A stretch of DNA of 64,000 bases from Oscillospiraceae bacterium (GTDB lineage Bacteria > Bacillota > Clostridia > Oscillospirales > Oscillospiraceae). Of this stretch, positions 51,915-59,748 are shown one piece after another. Numbering within the stretch: the first letter of the stretch is position 1; every line of letters starts with the position of its first letter. Under the pieces are notes generated by a model. The model saw nothing but the letters and a program-made list of their open reading frames with translations, was not told the origin of the DNA and searched no databases. A program made the position numbers and the translations under genes. The stretch lies in NCBI GenBank assembly GCA_017458335.1, contig JAFTFT010000038.1, positions 124,001 to 188,000 on the forward strand. The letters are read 5' to 3'.

Positions 51915-52243
51915 ATTTCAAAAATTTCCTTCCCCAAACCAAGGGGGATTTTTGCGCTTTTGAGGCAGATATCCGCCAGCAGGTCAGTCGCGTTGACTGA
52001 TGCGCCTGGAGCGTGAAGATGTGCATAATTTGCTGAACCTTCGTGAAACAACACTGTTCACAAACAGATATGCCTTGTAGAACAGAAAACAATATGCTAA
52101 TATGGAGTCTGTGGCTAGGATCTGCCGCGGTCATTAAGGTCATTAATAATGGGAAATATCAGAAGAGGATTTCTATGCTGGAGTCAGGCGACATACTGAC
52201 GGCGGTCCGATCGGGGCCGCGGCTTTTGTAGTAATTTGTAAAG
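51915..52243. other. Gene-free stretch before the EamA gene
   Basis: About 330 bases. It holds a hairpin around 51936-51958 that can end the remnant's transcript, a plus-strand promoter (52075-52103) and a GC-rich stem with a T-rich tail just before the EamA start (GCGGTCC 52202-52208 with GGGCCGC 52214-52220). No gene is seen. Confidence 0.5.
52075..52103 (+). promoter_or_regulatory. Possible promoter of the EamA gene
   Basis: TTGTAG (52075-52080) and TAATAT (52098-52103) with a 17-base spacer, 140 bases before the start. Confidence 0.35.
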
Positions 52244-53140
52244 ATGAAAGATTTTTCGCGTATCAGTAATAAATCAAAGGGAATCCTTTGCATATTGTTT
52301 GCGGCCTTTGGCTTTTCTCTGATGTCTTTTTTCGTAAGAATATCCGGGGATATTCCCACCATGGAGAAGGCATTCTTCAGAAATGCGGTAGCCATCATTG
52401 TTTCTCTGACACTTCTGATCAGATCACGGGAGAGAATCAGAATAAAGCTGGACTGTGTGGGAGATATCTTTTTCAGATGTCTGTTTGGGACCAGCGGACT
52501 TATTGCCAACTTCTATGCCATAGATAAGCTTAACATAGCTGATGCCAACATGCTTAATAAGCTGTCGCCATTCTTTGCGATCCTGATTTCAATTCCACTT
52601 CTCAAAGAGAAGCCCAAGAGTATTGATATTTTTGCGGTAATTGCAGCATTCCTTGGAGCGATGCTCATTGTAAGGCCGTCCGGCAGAAATGTGCAGCTTG
52701 TACCCGCGCTTATCGGCTTGTATGGTGGATTCGGTGCGGGAACAGCTTATGTTTTTGTCAGAAGGCTTGGTAAAAAAGGTGAGCGAACTCCAATCATCGT
52801 CTTGTGTTTTTCGATATTTTCCACAGCGGTGACAATCCCATTTATCGCCGTAAATTATGTCCCGCTTAATCCAACGCAGCTCATATGCCTTGTTATGGCC
52901 GGACTGTCAGCAACAGTTGGTCAGTTCGGAATCACCTCCGCCTATAAGTACGCTCCAGCCAAAGAGATATCGGTTTTCGACTACACTCAGGTCGTCTTTG
53001 CCGCGATTCTCGGCATGCTTTTCCTTGGGGAACTGCCAACGGCTATGTCATTCATCGGATATGTAATCATAATTGGGGTTGCAGTACTTAGGTGGAGATG
53101 TAATCTTAAAAGTGAAGACTGTTTAAAACTGCAGAGATAG
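52244..53140 (+). CDS. EamA/DMT-family transporter
   Basis: A 298-residue membrane protein with about ten hydrophobic segments arranged as two EamA repeats. The first opens G-I-L-C-I-L-F-A-A-F-G-F-S-L and ends G-A-M-L-I-V-R-P. The second has A-L-I-G-L-Y-G-G-F-G-A-G-T-A-Y-V and closes with F-L-G-E-L-P-T-A-M-S-F-I-G-Y. Members export small metabolites, often amino acids. The ribosome site is weak (TTGTAAAG). Base composition is AT-richer than the core genes and there is no operon partner. Confidence 0.9.
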   Translation: MKDFSRISNKSKGILCILFAAFGFSLMSFFVRISGDIPTMEKAFFRNAVAIIVSLTLLIRSRERIRIKLDCVGDIFFRCLFGTSGLIANFYAIDKLNIADANMLNKLSPFFAILISIPLLKEKPKSIDIFAVIAAFLGAMLIVRPSGRNVQLVPALIGLYGGFGAGTAYVFVRRLGKKGERTPIIVLCFSIFSTAVTIPFIAVNYVPLNPTQLICLVMAGLSATVGQFGITSAYKYAPAKEISVFDYTQVVFAAILGMLFLGELPTAMSFIGYVIIIGVAVLRWRCNLKSEDCLKLQR

Positions 53141-53179
53141 AAACAGTAAACACTGAAAAAGCAATTTTTTATAAAATAA

Positions 53180-53201
53180 TTCCCCGCCTCTCGGCGGGGA
53201 A
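53180..53201. terminator. GC-rich hairpin terminator
   Basis: TTCCCCGCC (53180-53188) and GGCGGGGAA (53193-53201) pair perfectly around TCTC. The core matches the hairpin at 10012-10040. It can serve both the EamA gene and the opposing LysM remnant. Confidence 0.75.
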
Positions 53202-53240
53202 AAACTATGCATGGCAGAAATCTTATCTGATAACCGCAGG

Positions 53241-53468
53241 TTAAATGGTGCGCCTCTGATCGATGCTGAACAGGTCAGGATTCTTGATGTTGTTCCACTG
53301 AGCAGTTTGCATAGAACTCACTCCGAAGCGCTGGCCGATGCCGCTGAGGACATCGCCGGGGGCAGTCGTATAGGCAATGTAGTTGCCATAGTTGACAAAG
53401 CTTCCGTTGGCATACTTGCAAATATGAAACGGCTTATGGTTTCTGCATTTTATTCTACAATATACCAT
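53241..53468 (-). pseudogene. LysM-domain fragment
   Basis: A minus-strand frame of 75 codons directly after the Ser-rich gene. The second half reads Y-I-A-Y-T-T-A-P-G-D-V-L-S-G-I-G-Q-R-F-G-V, then Q-W-N-N-I-K-N-P-D-L. This is a LysM peptidoglycan-binding module (about 53244-53381), with T-A-P-G-D where x-x-x-G-D-T-L is usual. The first half is unrecognised and there is no ribosome site. It is likely the tail of a lost wall hydrolase or endolysin. Confidence 0.6.
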
Positions 53469-54604
53469 AGTTTGCTGCTGTCATATTGGGCGGGAAGCTG
53501 AATCCAGTTATTCTGAGATTTCTCTATATACCATCCCGAAGAATCATGCTCCATCCAGCCATAATCTCCATAATCTGAGGAGATTCCCTCATACCAGTAC
53601 TGCCAAATCGGCGGTTCTACATCCGTGTTGTACCAAAGCCAACATTCTGTGGAAGCGTCATAATAGCTGTCGGCATCACTGTCCCATACAAGGCGCTTAT
53701 CGTATGTCTGATCAGCAGAACCGGCATAGCGATAGGCGCTCTGGCCGCTTAAACTCAAGCGGATTTCCGATCCGAAGCCGGAAGACAAGTCACTGTTATC
53801 GTTATACTGCTGGACTGTCTGTTCCTGATAATAGTTACTATTATAGGAATCTTCTGCAGTACTGCCTATTGCATAGAGAATCAGCAGTACAACACCTATG
53901 ATCCACCATTTGCGGCGCTTTTTCTTCTTTGCTCGTTCTGTGAACTGGCGCAAAGATTCTTCCGAATCATAAACATGTGTATTATCCGCCGGTTGCTGAA
54001 GATACTCGTCCAGCTCTGACTTGATCGTCATCGGCCCGCCGCAATGAGGGCACTGCAGATGATGCGCTGTTATATCATCTGCCGTCAGATTCAGAATGGT
54101 ATCCTGCCCGCAATAAGGACAATTACAGACAACATTTTCGTATTGGCCATTTTTTGTAAAGGATACATCGGAATAGTATTGGCCATTCTCGTCATAGTAT
54201 CCTTTCTCGTAAGTTGTGCCACTCTCTCGGTCAGTCCATGACTCCGGGTAATAAACATAATCATGCTGTTTTCCGTAATAGTATTTTGGTTTCAGCGTAC
54301 TATACAGCAGGAATCCGATTGGTTGGTTCACTCTCGGGCGTCTGGGCGGCGGAGTAGGATTCACAGGTCTGTAGGACTGTCTGGGCGGTTTGTTATACGG
54401 GGATATCGGTATGCTGCTCCTGCTGGACGAGGAATGTCGGCTTGGACCTCTGAAAGAAGATGATCTGCTGCTCGAGCTGGAGAAAGAGGATCGGGAGCTG
54501 GAAGAGTGTGAGGATCTGAAAGAACTTGAAGAACGGGAAGATGTGCGGGATGAACCGGAGGATCTCGAGGAATGGGAACTGGAGCTGTGTCTGGACGGTG
54601 GCAT
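53450..54604 (-). CDS. Ser-rich, zinc-ribbon, single-pass membrane protein
   Basis: A 384-residue protein of unknown function with a GAGGTGA site. Residues 1-65 are almost wholly Ser, Arg and His with few others. Then comes a Pro/Tyr-rich link, a segment rich in Tyr and Gly with Y-Y-P-E-S-W-T-D-R-E-S-G-T, a zinc-ribbon-like pair C-P-Y-C and C-P-H-C (about 160-190), a basic stretch and one membrane helix (W-I-I-G-V-V-L-L-I-L-Y-A). A hydrophilic tail of about 140 residues, rich in Tyr, Ser, Asp and Trp, follows. The tail may be outside the cell. No enzyme motif is seen. Confidence 0.7.
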   Translation of the reverse strand: MPPSRHSSSSHSSRSSGSSRTSSRSSSSFRSSHSSSSRSSFSSSSSRSSSFRGPSRHSSSSRSSIPISPYNKPPRQSYRPVNPTPPPRRPRVNQPIGFLLYSTLKPKYYYGKQHDYVYYPESWTDRESGTTYEKGYYDENGQYYSDVSFTKNGQYENVVCNCPYCGQDTILNLTADDITAHHLQCPHCGGPMTIKSELDEYLQQPADNTHVYDSEESLRQFTERAKKKKRRKWWIIGVVLLILYAIGSTAEDSYNSNYYQEQTVQQYNDNSDLSSGFGSEIRLSLSGQSAYRYAGSADQTYDKRLVWDSDADSYYDASTECWLWYNTDVEPPIWQYWYEGISSDYGDYGWMEHDSSGWYIEKSQNNWIQLPAQYDSSKLWYIVE

Positions 54605-54606
54605 TC

Positions 54607-54883
54607 TTAATCACCTCTTTTACTGTTGTTCCTTTTTCGTCCGTGCTCTATAAACTTGTCTGCCGTTGCAGGATTCCTGATCAGTTCTGCATTCAGAACA
54701 AAGCCATCATAGCTTGTAACATGATAATCCGTCTTCTCTAAAGGCTCGTACCAGGAGAGGTCATAATGATCCTCCTGCCACTTTCTTGCTGCATCAATCG
54801 CCTTTCTTCTGATTCTTCATGGAGGACGATGCAAAAAAGAAGCCTGCAGCTATTACAAAAACGGTTAAGACCGTCAAAATCAA
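54607..54883 (-). pseudogene. Frameshifted N-terminal remnant of an alpha/beta hydrolase
   Basis: Two minus-strand frames make one gene: a membrane anchor (L-T-V-L-T-V-F-V-I-A-A-G-F-F-F-A) in the first frame up to a stop at 54794, then A-A-R-K-W-Q-E-D-H-Y-D-L-S-W-Y-E-P-L and T-S-Y-D-G-F-V-L-N-A-E-L in another frame up to 54607. This is the start of a secreted S33/alpha-beta hydrolase. It lacks the catalytic half, and the match decays at E-H-G-R-K-R. It lies directly after an intact hydrolase gene. Confidence 0.65.
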
Positions 54884-54886
54884 AGC

Positions 54887-55636
54887 TTATAAGCAGAATG
54901 TATTCGTCATCCATGATCTGACTGCTGAAACTACATCTTCCAAATGGAAATCATAGCAGTGAGTATCTCCCTTTATCACGCTCAGCGAAGCATTCTTATA
55001 CGCCTTCTGCGCTTCTATTGAACACGAAACCGGAACAGACTCATCCGCATCACCGTGAATCAGCAGAACAGGCCCGTCATATCCTTTATAGGCATCCTCA
55101 ACATGGATCATTTGAGCTACTCTGATGTAGTTTCCGCTCAGTTCCCATCTATGATCCAAGCTGCTGATCCGTTCGGGAATACGGAAGGGATCAAAGGTTG
55201 TTCCGAGGATTATACCTTTTCTTGCCTGCTCAGGAATCATAATTGCCGGAGACATTGGAATGATTCCCTTAATAACATCATGCTTCATGGCAGCTGCAAG
55301 CATCACCGTCAATCCCCCCTGAGAATGGCCGCACAGGTAGAGATCCGATACCCACTCCAGATTACGTGCATAATCAATAACGGTTATCGCATTTGCAAGC
55401 CATTTAAAGAGTGTATGATTATAAAAGCTTCCTTCACTGGAACCATGGCCGTACATATCAACACGCAGAGTCGCAAAGCCGATTTTGTTCAGCGTTTTTG
55501 ATACTGCGACAATGTGTTTTTCTTCTTTGTTGCCTGTAAAGCCGTGAATAACAATCGCCAAAGGCATTTTATCTCCAATGTTTGCAGGCTTGTCAACCTT
55601 ACAGTCCAGTTTGATGCCGTCATCAAGGATAAACAT
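54887..55636 (-). CDS. Alpha/beta hydrolase (serine esterase/aminopeptidase S33-like)
   Basis: A 249-residue cytosolic hydrolase. AAGGAGG precedes the ATG. I-V-I-H-G-F-T-G-N provides the oxyanion region. The nucleophile elbow is G-H-S-Q-G-G (about 98-103). The acid is in H-G-D-A-D-E-S-V-P and the His in D-T-H-C-Y-D-F. It is similar to feruloyl-esterase-like and cinnamoyl-esterase-like proteins of gut bacteria; the true ester substrate is unknown. Confidence 0.9.
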   Translation of the reverse strand: MFILDDGIKLDCKVDKPANIGDKMPLAIVIHGFTGNKEEKHIVAVSKTLNKIGFATLRVDMYGHGSSEGSFYNHTLFKWLANAITVIDYARNLEWVSDLYLCGHSQGGLTVMLAAAMKHDVIKGIIPMSPAIMIPEQARKGIILGTTFDPFRIPERISSLDHRWELSGNYIRVAQMIHVEDAYKGYDGPVLLIHGDADESVPVSCSIEAQKAYKNASLSVIKGDTHCYDFHLEDVVSAVRSWMTNTFCL

Positions 55637-56442
55637 CTCTGTCCTCCTTCATATCACTCCGAATACAGTCTATTTCGTTCTCTGTAAATTGAGCTCTGAT
55701 AATCAGTGCAGTAATAAAAAGGCCGGACTGGCAACAGTAGTCGTGATGATCAAGCCGGCATCCTTTCGTTCTCCGGATTCTCTGGACTTCTTATCCAAAG
55801 ATAATATCATTTTTTCTTATTCTACCATTTTGTTGTTTCAAACACAATCTATATGTTGATGATTTCCGTACCATAGACCCTGAATTATTCCCGAAGGGCG
55901 TTTGTAGCCCTTAAAACGTGAGGCAACGAAGAATTTGCCAACAATCCCGCGGCTTCTGTCTAACCCCCGCCTGAAAGCGGGCGCAATAACCGCATGGTAC
56001 TGGCTGTAGCATCAAGCACTTTGAACAGAAACAGAAATTGAAAGTGACGCCTTCCTGCTGAAAGAAGATAAAAAGACTCTCCGCTGTGGTGAGGATGGAG
56101 AGTCTGCAAGGGTTAATAAAGTGAACGGGAGCATAGAGATGATCACCACACTATATCAATACGAAAAAGCAGATTTAAAAAGTGGGGTCTTCAGAGAAAC
56201 AATTATCTGCTATATGCAATACCGTCTGATCTTCGGATCTTCTTTGGAAACAAGTATATCACTTCTGAAAGTGTAAGAAAAGGACGTATCATCGACCAGA
56301 ATAAAATTGCCCTTGAGCATCATATGAGAAAAAACATTGGAAATCGCCATAATACAGCCTTTACAAATAATATAACAATCGGATATAATCATAAAACCTG
56401 CCAGACGGAACGGCCGTACGGAAAACACCCCGGAAGAGGGCG
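55637..56442. other. Long gene-free stretch with several hairpins
   Basis: About 800 bases without a convincing gene. Short stems lie at 55894-55912 (AAGGGC/GCCCTT), 55922-55939 (GGCAA/TTGCC), 55966-55981 (CCCGC/GCGGG) and 56074-56105 (AGACTCTCC/GGAGAGTCT). A minus-strand frame of 46 codons ends at 56210 (starts M-A-I-S-N-V-F-S-H) but has no ribosome site. The cluster of hairpins could be the decayed end of a mobile element. Confidence 0.5.
56360..56388 (+). promoter_or_regulatory. Promoter of azlCD
   Basis: TTACAA (56360-56365) and TATAAT (56383-56388) with a 17-base spacer, 55 bases before azlC. Confidence 0.6.
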
Positions 56443-57156
56443 ATGCAGACAATGAAAAAGACCATTCTCTATGTGATGAAACGAAGTGTCCCGATCCTGA
56501 TCGGTTTTTTCCCGATCGGGGTGGCTTACGGAGTCCTGATGCGGAGCATCGGCTACAACACACTGTGGTCCGCTCTGTGCAGCGTGATCGTGTTCTCCGG
56601 CTCGCTGCAGTTTCTGATGGTGGACTTTCTGAAAAACTCCACGCCGCTGCTTACGGTGGCGGTGATGGCGGCGCTGCTGAACAGCCGCCATCTGTTCTAC
56701 GGCCTGTCCTTTATCGAGAAATTCCGCCCATACGGCGTCTGGAGGCTGTTTCTGGCCTATTCAATGAGCGATGAGACCTATTCCCTCCACTGTGCCTATC
56801 GGCCGCAGGAGGGTGTCAATGAAAAATGGGCTTATATCCTGTCGGGAGCGGCGGTGCCGATCTGCTGGCTCTTCTGCACGATGGCAGGCGGTCTGCTGGG
56901 GAGACTGATCCGATTTGATACGACAGGGATCGACTTCTCCCTGACGGCGCTGTTTGTCGTGATTCTGCTGGATCAGCTGCGCGAAGCGAATGGGAAGCTG
57001 CCCGCTGTCATCGCGGCCGTGTCCAGCGTAGCCTGCATTCTGCTCTTCGGAGCGGATCAGTTTATCTTGCCGTCGCTGCTGATCACGGTGACGCTGCTGG
57101 CGCTCCTGCGGGGGAAGATCGAGGAGCAGGACGGAGAAGAGAGGGCAATCATATGA
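56443..57156 (+). CDS. azlC: AzlC-family branched-chain amino acid exporter subunit
   Basis: The larger subunit of an AzlCD exporter; 237 residues with about six hydrophobic segments. I-G-F-F-P-I-G-V-A-Y-G-V-L, V-F-S-G-S-L-Q-F-L and N-S-R-H-L-F-Y-G-L-S are the usual AzlC blocks. ATG 56443 and ATG 56452 are both possible. It overlaps azlD by four bases. Export of branched-chain amino acids is known for the Bacillus pair. GC is higher here than in the flanking accessory DNA. Confidence 0.92.
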   Translation: MQTMKKTILYVMKRSVPILIGFFPIGVAYGVLMRSIGYNTLWSALCSVIVFSGSLQFLMVDFLKNSTPLLTVAVMAALLNSRHLFYGLSFIEKFRPYGVWRLFLAYSMSDETYSLHCAYRPQEGVNEKWAYILSGAAVPICWLFCTMAGGLLGRLIRFDTTGIDFSLTALFVVILLDQLREANGKLPAVIAAVSSVACILLFGADQFILPSLLITVTLLALLRGKIEEQDGEERAII

Positions 57157-57482
57157 GCAGTTCCGTTATGAAATCACTGGAGATCATCGCAATCTGTGCC
57201 GTCTGCACCTTCATCTCCCGATACCTTCCGTTCGCCGTCTTCGGAAACAGGCCGGTGCCTTCACTGGTGCGGTATCTCGGAAAGTATCTTCCCATGGCGG
57301 TAATGACGACACTGGTGGTCTACTGCCTGCGGCATATGAGCTTTGCTTCGGCGGCCGGCTTTGTACCGGAGTCGACTGCGGTCGCGATGGTGATTGCGAT
57401 TCACCTCTGGCGGCACAATACTTTCCTCAGCATCGTCGGAGGCACGGCGTGCTACATGCTGCTGGTGCAGATGGTATTCTGA
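57153..57482 (+). CDS. azlD: AzlD-family transporter subunit
   Basis: The small partner of AzlC; 109 residues with three or four hydrophobic segments. C-T-F-I-S-R-Y-L-P-F near the start and L-P-M-A-V-M-T-T-L-V-V-Y in the middle fit the family. The start is inside azlC (ATGA overlap), so the two are translated together. Confidence 0.9.
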   Translation: MSSSVMKSLEIIAICAVCTFISRYLPFAVFGNRPVPSLVRYLGKYLPMAVMTTLVVYCLRHMSFASAAGFVPESTAVAMVIAIHLWRHNTFLSIVGGTACYMLLVQMVF

Positions 57483-57536
57483 TAGGGTAATTTCCCAAAG
57501 ATAACACAATTCTGAATGAAAAAGGAGCCGGCACTG

Positions 57537-57875
57537 ATGAACGAAATCTATACACGAATCTCTGTTCGGAAATTCAAGTCCGATCCTGTCGAGAAAGGAA
57601 AAATCACAGCTGTCCTTCGTGCTACCATGCAGGCCCCCTCCGCCGGGAACCAGCACCCCTGGGAGTTCTTTGAAAACACATGGGCTGTTGAGGATGAAGG
57701 CGTACGTTTCTTCATTCTGGCTGGCATCGAGCGTGCTCTCGTGATTGACGCGGGGAGATCCGGTCTGGACATTCGATCTGTAGTGAAAAGCGTCACCTCT
57801 CTCCCCTTTGATCTGCTCATCACCCATGCCGATCCGGATCATACTGCCGGGAACCGGTTCTTCTCTACTTTCTAA
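57537..57875 (+). pseudogene. Chimera of a nitroreductase start and a metallo-beta-lactamase middle
   Basis: A 112-residue frame with AAAAGGAG nine bases before ATG 57537. Residues 1-40 (I-Y-T-R-I-S-V-R-K-F, then A-P-S-A-G-N-Q-H-P-W-E-F) are the N-terminus of a nitroreductase that binds FMN. From about residue 45 it becomes a metallo-beta-lactamase-fold piece: A-L-V-I-D-A-G, then L-I-T-H-A-D-P-D-H-T-A-G-N, where the second His of H-x-H-x-D-H is Asp. Each part is truncated at the junction and at the end. It looks like a deletion fusion of two genes; whether it is translated and useful is unclear. Confidence 0.65.
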
Positions 57876-58108
57876 CGGCGTATCATTATTGGCATGAGAT
57901 ACAAAGCATTTTTCTTTCCATCAAATCTCTAAGAGACGGCAGATATTATGAAGAACATCGCTACAGGTCTGCTCCGCGCATTGAAGCTACAGGCGGAAAG
58001 CTTGTGGACAGCATCATGGATCTTGTCTGGCGACTGGATAATGAAGATGACAGCAATCAAGCAGAAGTAGACGAAGCGATGATGAAATACAACAAGCTCT
58101 TTTCGTAA
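57876..58108 (+). pseudogene. C-terminal tail of an unidentified broken gene
   Basis: In a different frame from the chimera, codons from about 57866 to the TAA at 58106 read on without a stop: Y-H-Y-W-H-E-I-Q-S-I-F-L-S-I, then R-Y-Y-E-E-H-R-Y-R-S-A-P-R-I-E, ending M-M-K-Y-N-K-L-F-S. The composition is protein-like, but there is no start or ribosome site. I do not recognise the family. A frameshift relative to the metallo-beta-lactamase part is possible. Confidence 0.4.
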
Positions 58109-58139
58109 GACCATCTTACTTTATTAAGGAGTTCATAAA

Positions 58140-59693
58140 ATGGGTACAAAGTGGTTGAATGACGCGGTTTTCTATGAGATCTATCCCCAGTCCTTCTTTG
58201 ATTCTAACGGAGACGGAATCGGAGATATCAAGGGTATTATCGAAAAGCTGGATTACATCAAAGGTCTCGGCTGCAACGCGGTCTGGATCAATCCGTGTTT
58301 TGACTCACCTTTTAAAGATGCCGGGTATGATGTTCGCGATTACAAGAAGGTTGCTCCTCGGTACGGTACCAACGAGGACCTTTACAGACTGTTTGACATC
58401 GCACACGAAAAAGGGATGCATGTCCTTCTGGATCTGGTTGCAGGACATACATCCGAGGAACATCCCTGGTTCCGTGAGAGCCAGAGAGCAGAGAAAAACG
58501 AATATTCAGACAGATATATCTGGACAGACTTCTGTTTCAGAAGCGCAGCCGGTCTGCCTTATATCGGCGGTGAAAGCGAACGGAGCGGCGCATATGTTTT
58601 AAACTTCTTCAAGTGCCAGCCTGCTTTGAATTACGGTTTCCTCAAAAAGACGGAATCCTGGCAGACCGCGATGAATGATCTTCCCGCATTGGAAACTCGA
58701 GAAGCCCTGAAAGACATTATGATATTCTGGCTCAGTCACGGCTGTGATGGGTTTCGGGTGGATATGGCTGCTTCTCTCGTCAAAAACGATGATGAATTAA
58801 AAAGCGGGACAAGCGCCATATGGAAAGATATCCGGAGAATGCTTGATTTGGAGTATCCCGATACGGTCATGCTCTCAGAATGGAGCAATCCCAAGCTCGC
58901 ACTCCGTGCTGGCTTTGATATGGATTTCTACCTTGCCGAACCGGGTAACGGTTATACAACATTGTCCAGAGATTATCTGAACCACGAAGGCTCAGATTCC
59001 AGCTTTTTCAGGAAAGATTCCGGCGGGGCAATTAACCGATTTCTGGATCAGTATATGGATTGGTATGAGTCAACAAAGAATATCGGCTATATTTCCCTAA
59101 TCACATGTAATCATGACACGATTCGTCCAAGCTACAATATGGATGATAAAGAACTCCGTCTGTTCTACTCTTTCATTTTTACGATGCCCGGTGTCCCATT
59201 CCTCTATTACGGTGATGAAATAGGAATGCGCTATCTGGAGCTTCCGACCAAAGAAGGCGGCTATTTCCGAACCGGGTCGAGGACTCCGATGCAGTGGTCC
59301 CGTGGAACGAACCTTGGATTTTCCAACGCTTCTCCGGATAAGCTGTATCTTCCTGTTGATCCGGCTTCTGACGCGCCAACAGTCTCTGAGCAGGAAGCCG
59401 ATTCCGACTCGCTCCTGTCCTTTGTGAAGAGGCTCATCAAGCTTAGGCATATGTATCCGGATCTTCAGGCAAATGGAGACTTCAAAGTAATCTGCAGTGA
59501 ACCGGGCAAACCCTTTGTTTATCAGAGAGGTCGGCTGACTATAGCTGTAAATACAGGCAGTAAGTCTTCAAAGCTTCAAGTCTCTCTTCCCGACTGTCGG
59601 CAGCTCTTTGTCGAAGGAAAAGGCGTATACGATCCCGCGACTAAACTGCTGACTCTCAATCCGCAGTCTTTCCTCATTCTTGGGCAAGTGTAA
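58140..59693 (+). CDS. GH13 alpha-amylase family enzyme (trehalose synthase/alpha-glucosidase-like)
   Basis: A 517-residue cytosolic enzyme; TTAAGGAG precedes ATG 58140. The barrel opens F-Y-E-I-Y-P-Q-S-F-F-D-S-N-G-D-G-I-G-D. The four GH13 regions follow: D-L-V-A-G-H-T (in place of D-x-V-x-N-H), G-F-R-V-D-M-A with the nucleophile Asp, L-S-E-W with the acid Glu, and T-C-N-H-D. It closes with the C-terminal beta domain. The G-H-T in region I is like some trehalose-synthase or oligo-glucosidase relatives, so the exact activity (hydrolysis or transfer on alpha-glucosides) is open. It stands alone. Confidence 0.88.
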   Translation: MGTKWLNDAVFYEIYPQSFFDSNGDGIGDIKGIIEKLDYIKGLGCNAVWINPCFDSPFKDAGYDVRDYKKVAPRYGTNEDLYRLFDIAHEKGMHVLLDLVAGHTSEEHPWFRESQRAEKNEYSDRYIWTDFCFRSAAGLPYIGGESERSGAYVLNFFKCQPALNYGFLKKTESWQTAMNDLPALETREALKDIMIFWLSHGCDGFRVDMAASLVKNDDELKSGTSAIWKDIRRMLDLEYPDTVMLSEWSNPKLALRAGFDMDFYLAEPGNGYTTLSRDYLNHEGSDSSFFRKDSGGAINRFLDQYMDWYESTKNIGYISLITCNHDTIRPSYNMDDKELRLFYSFIFTMPGVPFLYYGDEIGMRYLELPTKEGGYFRTGSRTPMQWSRGTNLGFSNASPDKLYLPVDPASDAPTVSEQEADSDSLLSFVKRLIKLRHMYPDLQANGDFKVICSEPGKPFVYQRGRLTIAVNTGSKSSKLQVSLPDCRQLFVEGKGVYDPATKLLTLNPQSFLILGQV

Positions 59694-59703
59694 ATCGATT
59701 ATT

Positions 59704-59744
59704 AAAGAAGGTTTCATACTTTGGAAAGAGAAGAAGCCTTCTTT
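59704..59744. terminator. Terminator between the GH13 gene and the convergent acyltransferase
   Basis: AAAGAAGGTTTC (59704-59715) pairs with GAAGCCTTCTTT (59733-59744, one G-T), followed by ATTCTT. Confidence 0.65.
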
Positions 59745-59748
59745 ATTC

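Noticed and set aside
53211..53501. A plus-strand frame of 96 codons opposite the LysM fragment
   Set aside because: It begins at the hairpin terminator, has no ribosome site, and the minus-strand reading matches LysM.
54390..54653. A plus-strand Glu/Leu-rich 87-codon frame
   Set aside because: It is the complement of the Ser/Arg-rich repeat region of the minus-strand gene.
56210..56563. A minus-strand frame of up to 117 codons before azlC
   Set aside because: Its upstream half overlaps azlC and the last 46 codons have neither ribosome site nor recognisable family; at most a decayed remnant.
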